DNA from: Paenibacillus caseinilyticus
Lineage (GTDB): Bacteria > Bacillota > Bacilli > Paenibacillales > NBRC-103111
Length of the DNA: 64,000 nt
Direction of reading: 5' to 3'
NCBI RefSeq assembly: GCF_027533645.1
Contig: NZ_JAQAGY010000010.1
Span: forward strand, 1 to 64,000
The first letter of the stretch is position 1. Every line of letters starts with the position of its first letter. The position numbers and the translations under genes are program-made. Shown here piece after piece: positions 1-7,594 of this stretch. Below the pieces are notes generated by a model that ran no database searches, was not told the DNA's origin, and was given only the letters and a program-made list of their open reading frames with translations.

Positions 1-96
1 TTCATTAATTTGACGGAGCATGTTATCTTTCGGCACGACGATATCATACAGAGCCGCATAAGGACTCAGAACCAAGCTTTGTTGTTGTTGGATCAT
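1..96 (-). CDS. IS1182-family transposase, N-terminal part (runs off the left edge)
   Basis: The minus strand opens at an ATG at 96 and stays open to the window edge (32 codons). The start, MIQQQQSLVLSPYAALYDIV, is the typical N-terminus of IS1182-family transposases. A GGGTGAG-like ribosome-binding site lies just upstream. Only the first 32 residues are visible, so the DDE domain and element integrity cannot be judged. The hairpin at 136-182 is probably part of the element's end. Confidence 0.7.
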   Translation of the reverse strand, partial: MIQQQQSLVLSPYAALYDIVVPKDNMLRQINE

Positions 97-135
97 CCGT
101 CTCACCCACTTTTCGTGATGACTCAATTATACGTC

Positions 136-182
136 AAAAAAAGCACAGCCACTTCAATTTTCTTGAAGTGCTGTGCTTTTTT
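136..182. terminator. Hairpin with flanking A/T runs at the IS end
   Basis: A stem of about 17 bp (AAGCACAG...CACTTCAA pairing with TTGAAGTG...CTGTGCTT, one bulged C) is flanked by A6 and T6. It can act as an intrinsic terminator in both directions. Its position, 40 bp upstream of the transposase start, suggests it shields the element from outside transcription. Confidence 0.65.
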
Positions 183-347
183 ATAGGACGGACTTTTTCA
201 GTGGCCTCGGATTAAGGGAGCTCTTTTTGTGGTACAGGCGGACCAGGGGACGGCCGCAGCCGCGGCAGGCGTGTACGGCGTGTATCTATCCGGCAGCCTA
301 TGATACAATGGAGCTTATTTGAGTACAATCAGTGGAGTGATTCGCGC

Positions 348-2825
348 ATGGCACAACTGCCGATCGATTCGGTATTAGAGGAGCTGGGGGAAGCCCTGGC
401 TGTACATAACGGTGTGGTCTTAACAGCGGCGCCCGGAGCGGGCAAAACGACGAGGGTCCCTCTGGCGCTGCTGGACGCTGCTTGGCTTGCGGGGCGCAAG
501 ATCGTCATGCTGGAGCCCCGGCGGCTCGCGGCGCGGGCGGCGGCCCGGTTCATGGCACGCTCGCTCGGGGAAGCGGTCGGAGAGACCGTAGGCTACCGGG
601 TCCGGCTCGATACGAAGGTGGGCCCCCGCACGCGCATCGAGGTGGTGACCGAAGGGGTGCTGACGAGGATGCTGCAGAGCGATCCGGCGCTGGAGGAGAT
701 CGGGCTGCTCATCTTCGACGAGTTCCATGAGCGGAGCCTGCAGGCGGACTTGGGTCTCGCCCTCAGCCTCGAGACGCAGAGCGTGCTGCGGGAGGACCTG
801 CGGCTGCTCGTTATGTCGGCGACGCTGGAGGCAGAGGGTGTCGCCCGGCTGCTCGGCGGCGCGCCCGTCATCTCAAGCGAAGGCCGGAGCTACCCGGTCG
901 ATACGCGATATCTCAGCCGGCCGGCGGACGGCCGGATCGAACCGGCGGCGGCCCGGGTGATCGCCGAGGCGCTCTCCTCGCAGGAGGGCGACCTGCTCGT
1001 CTTCCTGCCCGGAGCGGCGGAGATCCGGCGCACCGCCCAGCTGCTCGCGGATCAAAAGCACGGCCCAAGCGTCCGGATCGCGCCGCTGTATGGCATGCTG
1101 TCGCCCGAAGCGCAGGATGCGGCGCTGGCGCCCTGCGCGCCCGGTATGCGCAAGGTCGTACTGGCCACGTCCATTGCTGAATCGAGCTTGACGGTGGAGG
1201 GCGTCCGCGTCGTCATCGACAGCGGGCTGATGCGCGTGCCCCGCTTTTCCCCCCGGACGGGAATGAGCCGCCTCGAGACGGTTACCGTCTCGGTCGCCTC
1301 GGCCGACCAGCGGAGGGGGCGTGCCGGCCGTCTCGGTCCGGGCGTGTGCTACCGCCTCTGGTCGGAGGCCGACCACCGCCAGCTCGCTGCACACAGCGTG
1401 CCCGAGATCCGCGAGGCGGATCTGGCCCCGCTCGTGCTGGAGCTGGCAGCCTGGGGCGCAGGCAGCCCGGAAGCGCTGGCGTGGCTCGACCCGCCGCCGG
1501 CCGGCGCCTACGCGCAGGCGGCCGAGCTGCTGCAGCAGCTCGGCGCGCTGGATGCGCAAGGGGCGGTCACGGCCCACGGGCGGGCCATCGCCGGGCTCGG
1601 CGTGCATCCGCGCCTCGGGCATATGCTGCTGCACTCTGCCGCGCTCGGCCTCGGCGGCCTCGCCTGCGAGCTCGCCGCGCTGCTCGGCGAGCGGGACGTG
1701 CTCGGCCGGGCGGACGACGCGGACCTGCGCACGCGCGTGGAACTGCTCCGCTCGGGCGGGCGCGCCGGCGGGGCCGAAGCGGCCGTGCTGGCGCGGATTG
1801 CCGCGGAAGCGGACCAGTGGCGGCGCCAGCTCGGTCTGCGCCGCGGCGAAGGGCAGGGCGAGCCGGCTTCGTGCGGCGTCTGCCTCGCGCTGGCGTACCC
1901 CGACCGGATCGGCCAGAACCGCGGCGGGGGCCGCTATCTCCTCAGCAGCGGCCGGGGAGCGGTGCTGAACCGCCAGCAGCTGCTCTGGAACGCCGCTTAC
2001 ATCGTGGCGGCGGAGCTCGACGACCAGGGGGCGGAGAGCCGGATCCGGCTTGCCGCCCCGCTGGACGAAGAGGAGCTGTACCGCGGAGCCGCCGGCGCGA
2101 TCCGCAGCGAGCAGAGCATCGTCTGGGACCGGGGGGCAGGCGCGGTCCGCGCCCGCAAGCGGGACCGGCTCGGGGCGCTGCTGCTGCGCGAGACGGTGCT
2201 GGCGGATCCGGATCCGGACCGCCAGCTCGAAGCGCTGCTGGAGGGTATCCGGCTCGAGGGGCTGGGGCTGCTGCCCTGGTCGAAGGCGGCGAGGCAGCTG
2301 AGGGAGCGCATCGGGTTCCTCCACCGCCACCGCGGCGACTGGCCGGATGTCTCCGACGAGGCGCTGCTCGGCAGCCTGGAGGATTGGCTCGCGCCGCATC
2401 TGTACGGGATGAAGAGCCGGAGCGATCTGCAGCGGGCGCCGCTGTATGAGGCGCTGGAGTCGCTGCTGGCTTGGCCGCAGCGCCAGCTCCTCGGCGAATA
2501 CGTGCCGACGCACGTGAGCGTGCCGAGCGGTTCGCGCATCCCGGTCGATTACAGCGATCCGGAGGCGCCGGCGCTGGCTGTGCGGCTGCAGGAGCTGTTC
2601 GGCCTCAGGGAAACGCCGCGCATCGCCGGAGGGAAGGTGGGGCTCGTGCTCCATCTGCTCTCCCCGGCGCAGCGGCCCGTGCAGGTGACGAAGGATCTCG
2701 CCAGCTTCTGGCGCGAAGGTTATTTTGAGGTGAAGAAGGATCTCAAGGGCCGTTATCCGAAGCATTATTGGCCGGAAGATCCGCTCGCCGCGCTGCCCAC
2801 CAGCCGGGTCCGTCCACGCTCGTGA
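348..2825 (+). CDS. hrpB: ATP-dependent helicase HrpB
   Basis: This is an 825-residue DExH-box helicase of the HrpB family, a cytoplasmic ATP-dependent RNA helicase type whose physiological role in Firmicutes is not established. Walker A is GAGKTT at residues 30-35, motif II is DEFHE from residue 124 and motif III is SATLE. The helicase C region with QRRGRAGR-type motif VI follows, then HA2-like and HrpB C-terminal regions, ending in an HYWPEDP-type signature. The length matches full HrpB (about 800-850). The ATG at 348 is preferred over the upstream one at 300 because GGAGTGA lies at good spacing before it and the alignment with the family starts there. It is followed by a strong terminator and appears monocistronic. 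Confidence 0.93.
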   Translation: MAQLPIDSVLEELGEALAVHNGVVLTAAPGAGKTTRVPLALLDAAWLAGRKIVMLEPRRLAARAAARFMARSLGEAVGETVGYRVRLDTKVGPRTRIEVVTEGVLTRMLQSDPALEEIGLLIFDEFHERSLQADLGLALSLETQSVLREDLRLLVMSATLEAEGVARLLGGAPVISSEGRSYPVDTRYLSRPADGRIEPAAARVIAEALSSQEGDLLVFLPGAAEIRRTAQLLADQKHGPSVRIAPLYGMLSPEAQDAALAPCAPGMRKVVLATSIAESSLTVEGVRVVIDSGLMRVPRFSPRTGMSRLETVTVSVASADQRRGRAGRLGPGVCYRLWSEADHRQLAAHSVPEIREADLAPLVLELAAWGAGSPEALAWLDPPPAGAYAQAAELLQQLGALDAQGAVTAHGRAIAGLGVHPRLGHMLLHSAALGLGGLACELAALLGERDVLGRADDADLRTRVELLRSGGRAGGAEAAVLARIAAEADQWRRQLGLRRGEGQGEPASCGVCLALAYPDRIGQNRGGGRYLLSSGRGAVLNRQQLLWNAAYIVAAELDDQGAESRIRLAAPLDEEELYRGAAGAIRSEQSIVWDRGAGAVRARKRDRLGALLLRETVLADPDPDRQLEALLEGIRLEGLGLLPWSKAARQLRERIGFLHRHRGDWPDVSDEALLGSLEDWLAPHLYGMKSRSDLQRAPLYEALESLLAWPQRQLLGEYVPTHVSVPSGSRIPVDYSDPEAPALAVRLQELFGLRETPRIAGGKVGLVLHLLSPAQRPVQVTKDLASFWREGYFEVKKDLKGRYPKHYWPEDPLAALPTSRVRPRS

Positions 2826-2876
2826 GGCAAAGGACGATTCCGTGAATTCGGGACAAGGGGCTAGAACCCGCGCATG

Positions 2877-2921
2877 CCAAAAAACTCCACTTTCGCCAGG
2901 GGCGGGCGTGGAGTTTTTTGG
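2877..2921. terminator. Bidirectional intrinsic terminator
   Basis: CCAAAAAACTCCAC pairs with GTGGAGTTTTTTGG around a GC-rich loop. It separates hrpB from the convergent membrane-protein gene and has an A-run on one side and a T-run on the other. Confidence 0.85.
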
Positions 2922-3009
2922 TGCTGGTGCTGCCTTTATCCTAACAGGCTGTCATAGCTCCATGGCTTGTCAACCCTCATGTCAGCCCTGCGTGTACCGG
3001 TAATCTTAC

Positions 3010-3342
3010 TTACCAACGGAAATTTCCGAAGTACATCGCTGCGGGGCGCATCAGCCTCCAGCCCAGATAGAGAAGGGCCAGCGACAACAGCATGCCGAGC
3101 AGAAGATTCAGCTTGAACAGCATGAGCGCGGCGGCGGCTGCCATCGCCAGACCGCTGCAGATCCGCTTGAGCAGCGTGTCCGCCCCCCGCCAGAGACGGT
3201 AACCCACTCCGAGCAGGATCGTGGCGAACAGGTAAGTGAAGAACCCGGCGAGCCCGCCCCAGAAGAACAATCCCCAGATGCCCAGTCCGATCAGGACCGC
3301 ACCTGCTACCCGTTTCCAATCCCATTTCATTTTCTTCACCAT
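3010..3342 (-). CDS. Small LiaI/LiaF-like transmembrane protein
   Basis: About 110 residues, nearly all hydrophobic, with four predicted membrane segments and Gly-rich turns (GAVLIGLGIWGLFFWGG near the N-terminus). This resembles the N-terminal membrane region of LiaF-type envelope-stress proteins, without the soluble C-terminal domain. Several ATG/GTG codons cluster at the start. MVKKMKWDW (3342) is chosen, but a start at 3330 is also possible. There is no neighbour of related function, so the role is unknown. Confidence 0.6.
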   Translation of the reverse strand: MVKKMKWDWKRVAGAVLIGLGIWGLFFWGGLAGFFTYLFATILLGVGYRLWRGADTLLKRICSGLAMAAAAALMLFKLNLLLGMLLSLALLYLGWRLMRPAAMYFGNFRW

Positions 3343-3595
3343 TCCCCTGCGTGAACTTGTCAATCTATGTTCTTATTGTATCGTATTCGGCGCGCCGCGC
3401 AAACCGTCCCAAGGCGGTATCCGAACTGGACCAAGGTCGGGGCTGAGTGTGCAAGGAAGAGCAATTCATACCCGTAAAAAAGGGCCGGCCGCTTTTCTAT
3501 GAAAATGCTTGCAACCGCTTCCGGCCGGCCCCGTTCTGTAGTATAATGACTTCACCCCGCTTCGGGAAGCGACAAGAAAAGAACGGAGGAATGCC

Positions 3596-3859
3596 ATGAG
3601 AGTGCATGATGTAACGGTAACGGACGATCTTCAGCCGGATCATTTGCAGCGGATTGCCCAGCAGGCCAGCCAATTCCGCTCTGATATAAAAATCAAGTTC
3701 GAGAGCGAACGGATTCAATTGGATGCGAAGAGCCTGCTCGGGATGATGATGCTGCCGCTGAGGCGCGGCACGCGGGTTACGATCCTGACCCAAGGCAATG
3801 ACGAAGAAGAAGCGCTGGAGAGGATTACTTCCCTGCTGGAACGGCAGGAATGGCAGTGA
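3596..3859 (+). CDS. HPr-like protein of the Crh type
   Basis: An 87-residue protein with the HPr fold pattern. The segment around KSLLGMMML matches the HPr Ser-46 regulatory site (KSIMG), while the position of catalytic His-15 is occupied by Gln when the ASQF/ASKF helix is aligned. Crh of Bacillus has exactly this combination: it cannot carry PTS phosphate but can be phosphorylated on Ser-46 by HPr kinase and act as a CcpA cofactor. A GGAGG ribosome-binding site precedes the ATG, and TAGTATAAT about 50 bp upstream could be a -10 box. It stands alone rather than in the usual whiA-crh cluster, so the name crh is not assigned. Confidence 0.75.
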   Translation: MRVHDVTVTDDLQPDHLQRIAQQASQFRSDIKIKFESERIQLDAKSLLGMMMLPLRRGTRVTILTQGNDEEEALERITSLLERQEWQ

Positions 3860-4097
3860 GGAATGCAGCTTGCCGACAGCCCCTTGGACCGTAAGGTTCC
3901 GGGGGTTGTTTGCTGTGGCTGCCTTCCCCCATATTCTTATGCTATAGGGGATGGGGCACCTGATCTCCCGAATGATTCACAATCCCCCCTTGATTATGGT
4001 ATTCTTTGCAATAGAAACAGAGAGAAAAGCCGCGCACCGGAAGGCCGCCGACAGGCGGAGGACCGAGTGACGCGGCGGATGGATAGGAGGCTGGACG

Positions 4098-4553
4098 ATG
4101 GCTAGGAGGGATAGCGCCATGAGCCGGTCGGCCGCGGGAATCCTTATCGCATACACTGCGCTGCTGTTGTATACGATGTTCCTGGGCTTCAACCGGCCCG
4201 CGCGGCGTATTTATTTGCCGGATTTTCAGTACAATCTGGTTCCGCTGCGGACTGTGGGAGATTTTGTGTTACATGCCGGGCAGCACCAACCTCTGGACCT
4301 GATTATCAACCTCTTCGGCAATGTCGGCGTCTTCGTTCCCTTTGGGATCCTGCTGCCGGTTCTGTTCCGGCGCTGCAGGCGCAGACCCGCCGTCTTCGCC
4401 GCTTCCTTCCTGGGGCCCCTGGTACTGCTGGAACTGCTGCAGATGCTGCTGCGGGTAGGCACGTTCGATGTGGACGACCTGCTCTTGAACTCCATCGGAG
4501 CGGCTATCGGGTACAAGCTGTACCGGAAGGCCAGAAGAGAAGGATGGGTCTGA
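4098..4553 (+). CDS. VanZ-family membrane protein
   Basis: A 151-residue protein with four hydrophobic segments and the VanZ signatures NLVPLRT, a DLIINLFGNVGVFVPFG block and the C-terminal FDVDDLLLNSIGAAIGY. VanZ proteins confer low-level teicoplanin resistance in enterococci; most homologues, including this one by default, have unknown roles. The first ATG has AGGAGG 7 nt upstream. A second ATG at 4119 with AGGAGGG is an equally good start. A clear terminator follows. Confidence 0.85.
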   Translation: MARRDSAMSRSAAGILIAYTALLLYTMFLGFNRPARRIYLPDFQYNLVPLRTVGDFVLHAGQHQPLDLIINLFGNVGVFVPFGILLPVLFRRCRRRPAVFAASFLGPLVLLELLQMLLRVGTFDVDDLLLNSIGAAIGYKLYRKARREGWV

Positions 4554-4625
4554 CCTCTGTCACTTACCAGAGAGCGGCGTGAGGACCGCCCACCGGCATA
4601 TATCGCGGATAACAGAGAACGCGAC

Positions 4626-4672
4626 GAACCACTTCAAGGCCCCTTGTAAGAGAGGGCGGAAGTGGTTTTTTC
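4626..4672 (+). terminator. Intrinsic terminator after VanZ gene
   Basis: ACCACTTC pairs with GAAGTGGT around an inner hairpin, followed by TTTTTTC. It lies about 70 bp after the stop codon. The rest of the 4554-4844 gap holds the dispersed repeat at 4678 and otherwise nothing recognisable. Confidence 0.8.
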
Positions 4673-4677
4673 ATATC

Positions 4678-4710
4678 TAAGAATGTATATCTCGCCAGGG
4701 TTCGATCCTG
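4678..4710 (+). repeat. Dispersed intergenic repeat, copy 1 of 3
   Basis: A segment beginning TAAGAATGTATATCTCGCCA and ending GGGTTCGATCCTG is closely matched at 23121-23151 and 41906-41938, all on the plus strand and all intergenic. Its function is unknown. Confidence 0.6.
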
Positions 4711-4844
4711 ATCATTCTTTTCAAGGCTGCTTCCGTTCATCCGATCATCGTTGCGCTGCTCATCCCGGGTGGCGGTTCATCGATCCTTTGCTGAGAACGG
4801 CAGCAGCACTGTTCTTGGCAGCTTCTCCCCCCTATCGCATTCCG

Positions 4845-5057
4845 CTATACCTGCTTGAGCCTGTAGTGCACGACGGCCGTATACAGCATGCCGTTCCTTA
4901 CCGGATGGAAGGTGACTTGATGCTGGATGGAATGAACGTCGAGCAGTAAGGCTTTGTTCAGATTGATGCCGTCCTCGATGAGTCTCTCGAGCGTGCTCAG
5001 ATCGTAGGATTCGAAGAATTCGACCTTGGTTTCGATTTTGTCCAATATAAAGTCCAT
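4845..5057 (-). CDS. DUF2536 (YrzA-like) small protein
   Basis: A 70-residue protein starting MDFILDKIETKVEFFESYDL. This matches the short DUF2536/YrzA family of Bacillales, which has no known biochemical function. The ATG at 5057 is chosen because GGGAG lies 8 nt upstream and the family begins with this M-x-F-x-LDKIE motif; longer in-frame extensions have no ribosome-binding site. It is monocistronic and convergent with the VanZ gene. Confidence 0.8.
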   Translation of the reverse strand: MDFILDKIETKVEFFESYDLSTLERLIEDGINLNKALLLDVHSIQHQVTFHPVRNGMLYTAVVHYRLKQV

Positions 5058-5197
5058 TGTGATTCTCCCTGCCTCTGAAGTGATAGATTCCTTACCCATT
5101 ATACCGCGTTCGGCAGGAAGTTCACATTCCCGGGCGGTTGGGGTACCATGAGGGAAAAAGGTTGCGGCCCGGTGCGGGCAGTGAAGGAGCGGGCGGT

Positions 5198-5413
5198 ATG
5201 GGGCGAAGAGGGACAGGGCATCACGGGGAGATCCCGGAGGATCTGTTGAGGGCGTGCCGCAGCAGGCTGGGCTGGAGGGAGATCGGGAAGATCGAGCCGG
5301 TCCGCCGGGGCTGGCTGAATCTGAAGTGGAAGATGGAGACGGAGTGCGGCGCGTTCCTGCTGTAGCAATATCGCCGCGAGCGGTATGCGATGTACCGCGA
5401 GGACTCTGACTAA
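5198..5413 (+). pseudogene. Phosphotransferase (APH/CotS-like) N-terminal fragment with in-frame stop
   Basis: From an ATG at 5198 with AGGAG upstream, the frame reads IPEDLLRACRSRLGWREIGK and then RRGWLNLKWKMET, as in N-terminal lobes of aminoglycoside-phosphotransferase-like kinases of Paenibacillus. The frame hits TAG at 5365, where the family has the Lys codon of an LLKQY motif, then continues QYRRERYAMYREDSD to a second stop at 5413. No kinase catalytic loop follows. The TAG looks like a single-base change from AAG, followed by truncation, so this is read as a dead fragment. Confidence 0.6.
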
Positions 5414-5610
5414 TGAAGCGGAGGGCTTCCCTTGCCGGGATAGCCCTCTTTTGGGCTGCGCGCCCCGGCTTCGAATCCGAAATTCGGGGAATCGACGGGA
5501 AAAATGAAGCCTTACGGAGGCGTCTTCCGCCGCTTACAATAGGAACAGCAAAGGAAGTCCAAATCGAACAGGCTCTCAGCCTATGAGAGCCAAGCAGGAG
5601 GTGCTGCCCC

Positions 5611-6579
5611 ATGCGCAGCGGCATTCGCTCCCATGCGCCGGCTCCCGGGATTGCCGGCCGGAGAACGGGAGCGGCAAAGTGGGTTCAAAGAGTATACGGA
5701 CAGCGGTATCTGCAGGTGATGGCCCTGCTGGGGGTCGCCTGGATGATCGTGTTCAACTATATTCCGATGTACGGGATCATCATCGCGTTCAAGGAATTCA
5801 GCATCATCAAATCGATCTCCGCCGCCCCGTGGACGGGGCTCGAACACTTCAGGGCGTTCCTGACCGACGAGAATCTGCCCTATGTCATCAAGAACACGCT
5901 CGGCATGAGTCTGCTGAAGCTGGTTATCGGCTTTCCGCTGCCGATCTTGTTCGCCTTGTTCCTCAATGAGCTGCAGTCGGTCCGCTTCAAGAAGTCGGTC
6001 CAGACGATCTCGTATCTCCCGCATTTTCTCTCCTGGGTGATCCTCGGCGGGATCTTGGCGACGTGGCTGGCGGACGTAGGTATCGTGAACAAGCTGCTCC
6101 TCTCCCTCGGAATGATCACGGAGCCGATCTCGTACTTGGCCGAACCGGAGTACTTCTGGGGGATTGTCGTCACCACCGACATCTGGAAGGAGCTCGGTTG
6201 GTCGGCGATCATCTACCTCGCGGCGATCTCGAGCGTCTCGCCGGAGCTCTACGAGGCTGCCACGATGGACGGGGCGGGGCGGTTCCAGAAGATGTGGTTC
6301 ATCACGCTGCCGTCCATCCAGGGCACGATTACGATACTCTTCATCCTGGCGATCTCGGGCGTGCTCAATTCGAACTTCGACCAGATTCTGGTGCTGCGCA
6401 ACTCGCTTAATGAGAGCGCGAGCAGCGTCATCGACGTGTATGTGTACCAGATGGGGATCGTGAACTCCCGCTACTCGTACGCTACGGCCGTCGGTCTGAT
6501 CAAGTCGCTGATCGCTCTCGCCCTGCTCCTCGGAGCCAATTATGTAACGAAGAAGCTCAACAACACATCTCTGTTCTAG
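5611..6579 (+). CDS. CUT1 sugar ABC permease, LplB type
   Basis: A 322-residue inner-membrane permease with six membrane segments and the EAA loop YEAATMDGAGRFQKMWFITL near residue 213. The sequence KEF-SIIKSISAAPWTGLEHF is typical of LplB-type permeases, which partner YtcP and large LipO-like binding proteins for oligosaccharides. AGGAGGTG precedes the ATG. It is the first gene of a five-gene co-directional set (permease, permease, binding protein, kinase, regulator). No ATPase is encoded, so a shared MsmX-type ATPase elsewhere is expected, as is usual for this class. Confidence 0.9.
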   Translation: MRSGIRSHAPAPGIAGRRTGAAKWVQRVYGQRYLQVMALLGVAWMIVFNYIPMYGIIIAFKEFSIIKSISAAPWTGLEHFRAFLTDENLPYVIKNTLGMSLLKLVIGFPLPILFALFLNELQSVRFKKSVQTISYLPHFLSWVILGGILATWLADVGIVNKLLLSLGMITEPISYLAEPEYFWGIVVTTDIWKELGWSAIIYLAAISSVSPELYEAATMDGAGRFQKMWFITLPSIQGTITILFILAISGVLNSNFDQILVLRNSLNESASSVIDVYVYQMGIVNSRYSYATAVGLIKSLIALALLLGANYVTKKLNNTSLF

Positions 6580-6627
6580 ACGGGATTCGAGTCCTGGTTC
6601 TAGTCCGAAAAGGAGGTCTGACCAATC

Positions 6628-7515
6628 ATGCTTCAACTGCGGCGCAAAACCCCGGGGGAAGCGGTATTCGACGGGTTCAACGCCGTGCTTATGCTGTTCG
6701 TCTGCCTGATGACGCTGTATCCGATCTGGTACGTGCTCGTGAACTCGTTCAACGACGGAACGGATGCGATGCGCGGCGGCATCTACTTCTGGCCGCGGAT
6801 CTTCTCGCTGGAGAGCTACCAAGCCGTGTTCGCGAACAGCGGCATCATGCAGGCGATGGGCATCACCGTGGCCAAAACGCTCGCCGGCACCGTGCTCCAC
6901 GTCTTCTTCACGGCGATGGTCGCTTACGCCTTCTCGCGGCGGGAGCTCGTTGGGCGGCGGCTGTATATGTTCCTCGGTACGGTGACGATGTTCTTCAGCG
7001 GCGGTCTGATCCCGACGTACTTGCTCATCCGGGATCTCGGGCTGCTCGACAGCTTCTGGGTGTATATTATCCCGGCGATGTTCAACTTCTTCGATCTGAT
7101 TATATTCCTGGCCTTCTTCCGGGAGATCCCGGCAGGGCTCGAGGAAGCGGCGAAGATCGACGGGGCGAATGACTTCCGGATCTTCTACGGCGTCGTGCTG
7201 CCGGTCTCGATGCCGGTCGTGGCGACCATCGCTCTCTTCCACGGGGTATACCAATGGAATGATTACTTCACGGGCATGATCTATATCAACAACCAGGAGT
7301 TGCAACCGATCCAGACCTATCTGTACCGGGTGGTCGCCCAGTCGAGCTCCAACCAGATGATGGCGGCGGCGCCCGGCGGCATCACCAAGAGTGTGACGTC
7401 CCAGTCGATCAAGCTGGCTACGATGGTCGTCACGACCCTGCCGATCGTCTTCGTGTATCCGTTCCTGCAGAAGTATTTTGTGAAGGGCTTCATGATCGGT
7501 TCCATCAAAGGGTAG
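6628..7515 (+). CDS. CUT1 sugar ABC permease, YtcP type
   Basis: A 295-residue permease with six membrane segments and the EAA motif EEAAKIDGANDFRIFYGVVL. It is homologous to YtcP/YtdP-linked permeases and forms the second half of the channel with the preceding gene. AAAAGGAGGT lies upstream of the ATG, 49 bp after the previous stop. The C-terminus PFLQKYFVKGFMIGSIKG is the standard family ending, so it is complete. Confidence 0.92.
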   Translation: MLQLRRKTPGEAVFDGFNAVLMLFVCLMTLYPIWYVLVNSFNDGTDAMRGGIYFWPRIFSLESYQAVFANSGIMQAMGITVAKTLAGTVLHVFFTAMVAYAFSRRELVGRRLYMFLGTVTMFFSGGLIPTYLLIRDLGLLDSFWVYIIPAMFNFFDLIIFLAFFREIPAGLEEAAKIDGANDFRIFYGVVLPVSMPVVATIALFHGVYQWNDYFTGMIYINNQELQPIQTYLYRVVAQSSSNQMMAAAPGGITKSVTSQSIKLATMVVTTLPIVFVYPFLQKYFVKGFMIGSIKG

Positions 7516-7594
7516 AGGGTCGTCCAAACGCTGGACATCCCCATACCCACAATTGCTCAGCGTACATAGTTCACTTACTTAGGGGGATCAACCG

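Noticed and set aside
873..2765. 630-codon open frame opposite hrpB
   Set aside because: Arg/Pro/His-rich translation typical of the mirror frame of a GC-rich gene; no ribosome-binding site or family, and hrpB is certain.
4662..4949. 95-codon plus-strand frame after VanZ
   Set aside because: Starts in a terminator U-run, contains the dispersed repeat and overlaps the DUF2536 gene antisense.
5581..7527. 648-codon minus-strand frame across both permease genes
   Set aside because: Low-complexity Arg/Asp/His composition and spans two confirmed genes; a shadow of GC bias.
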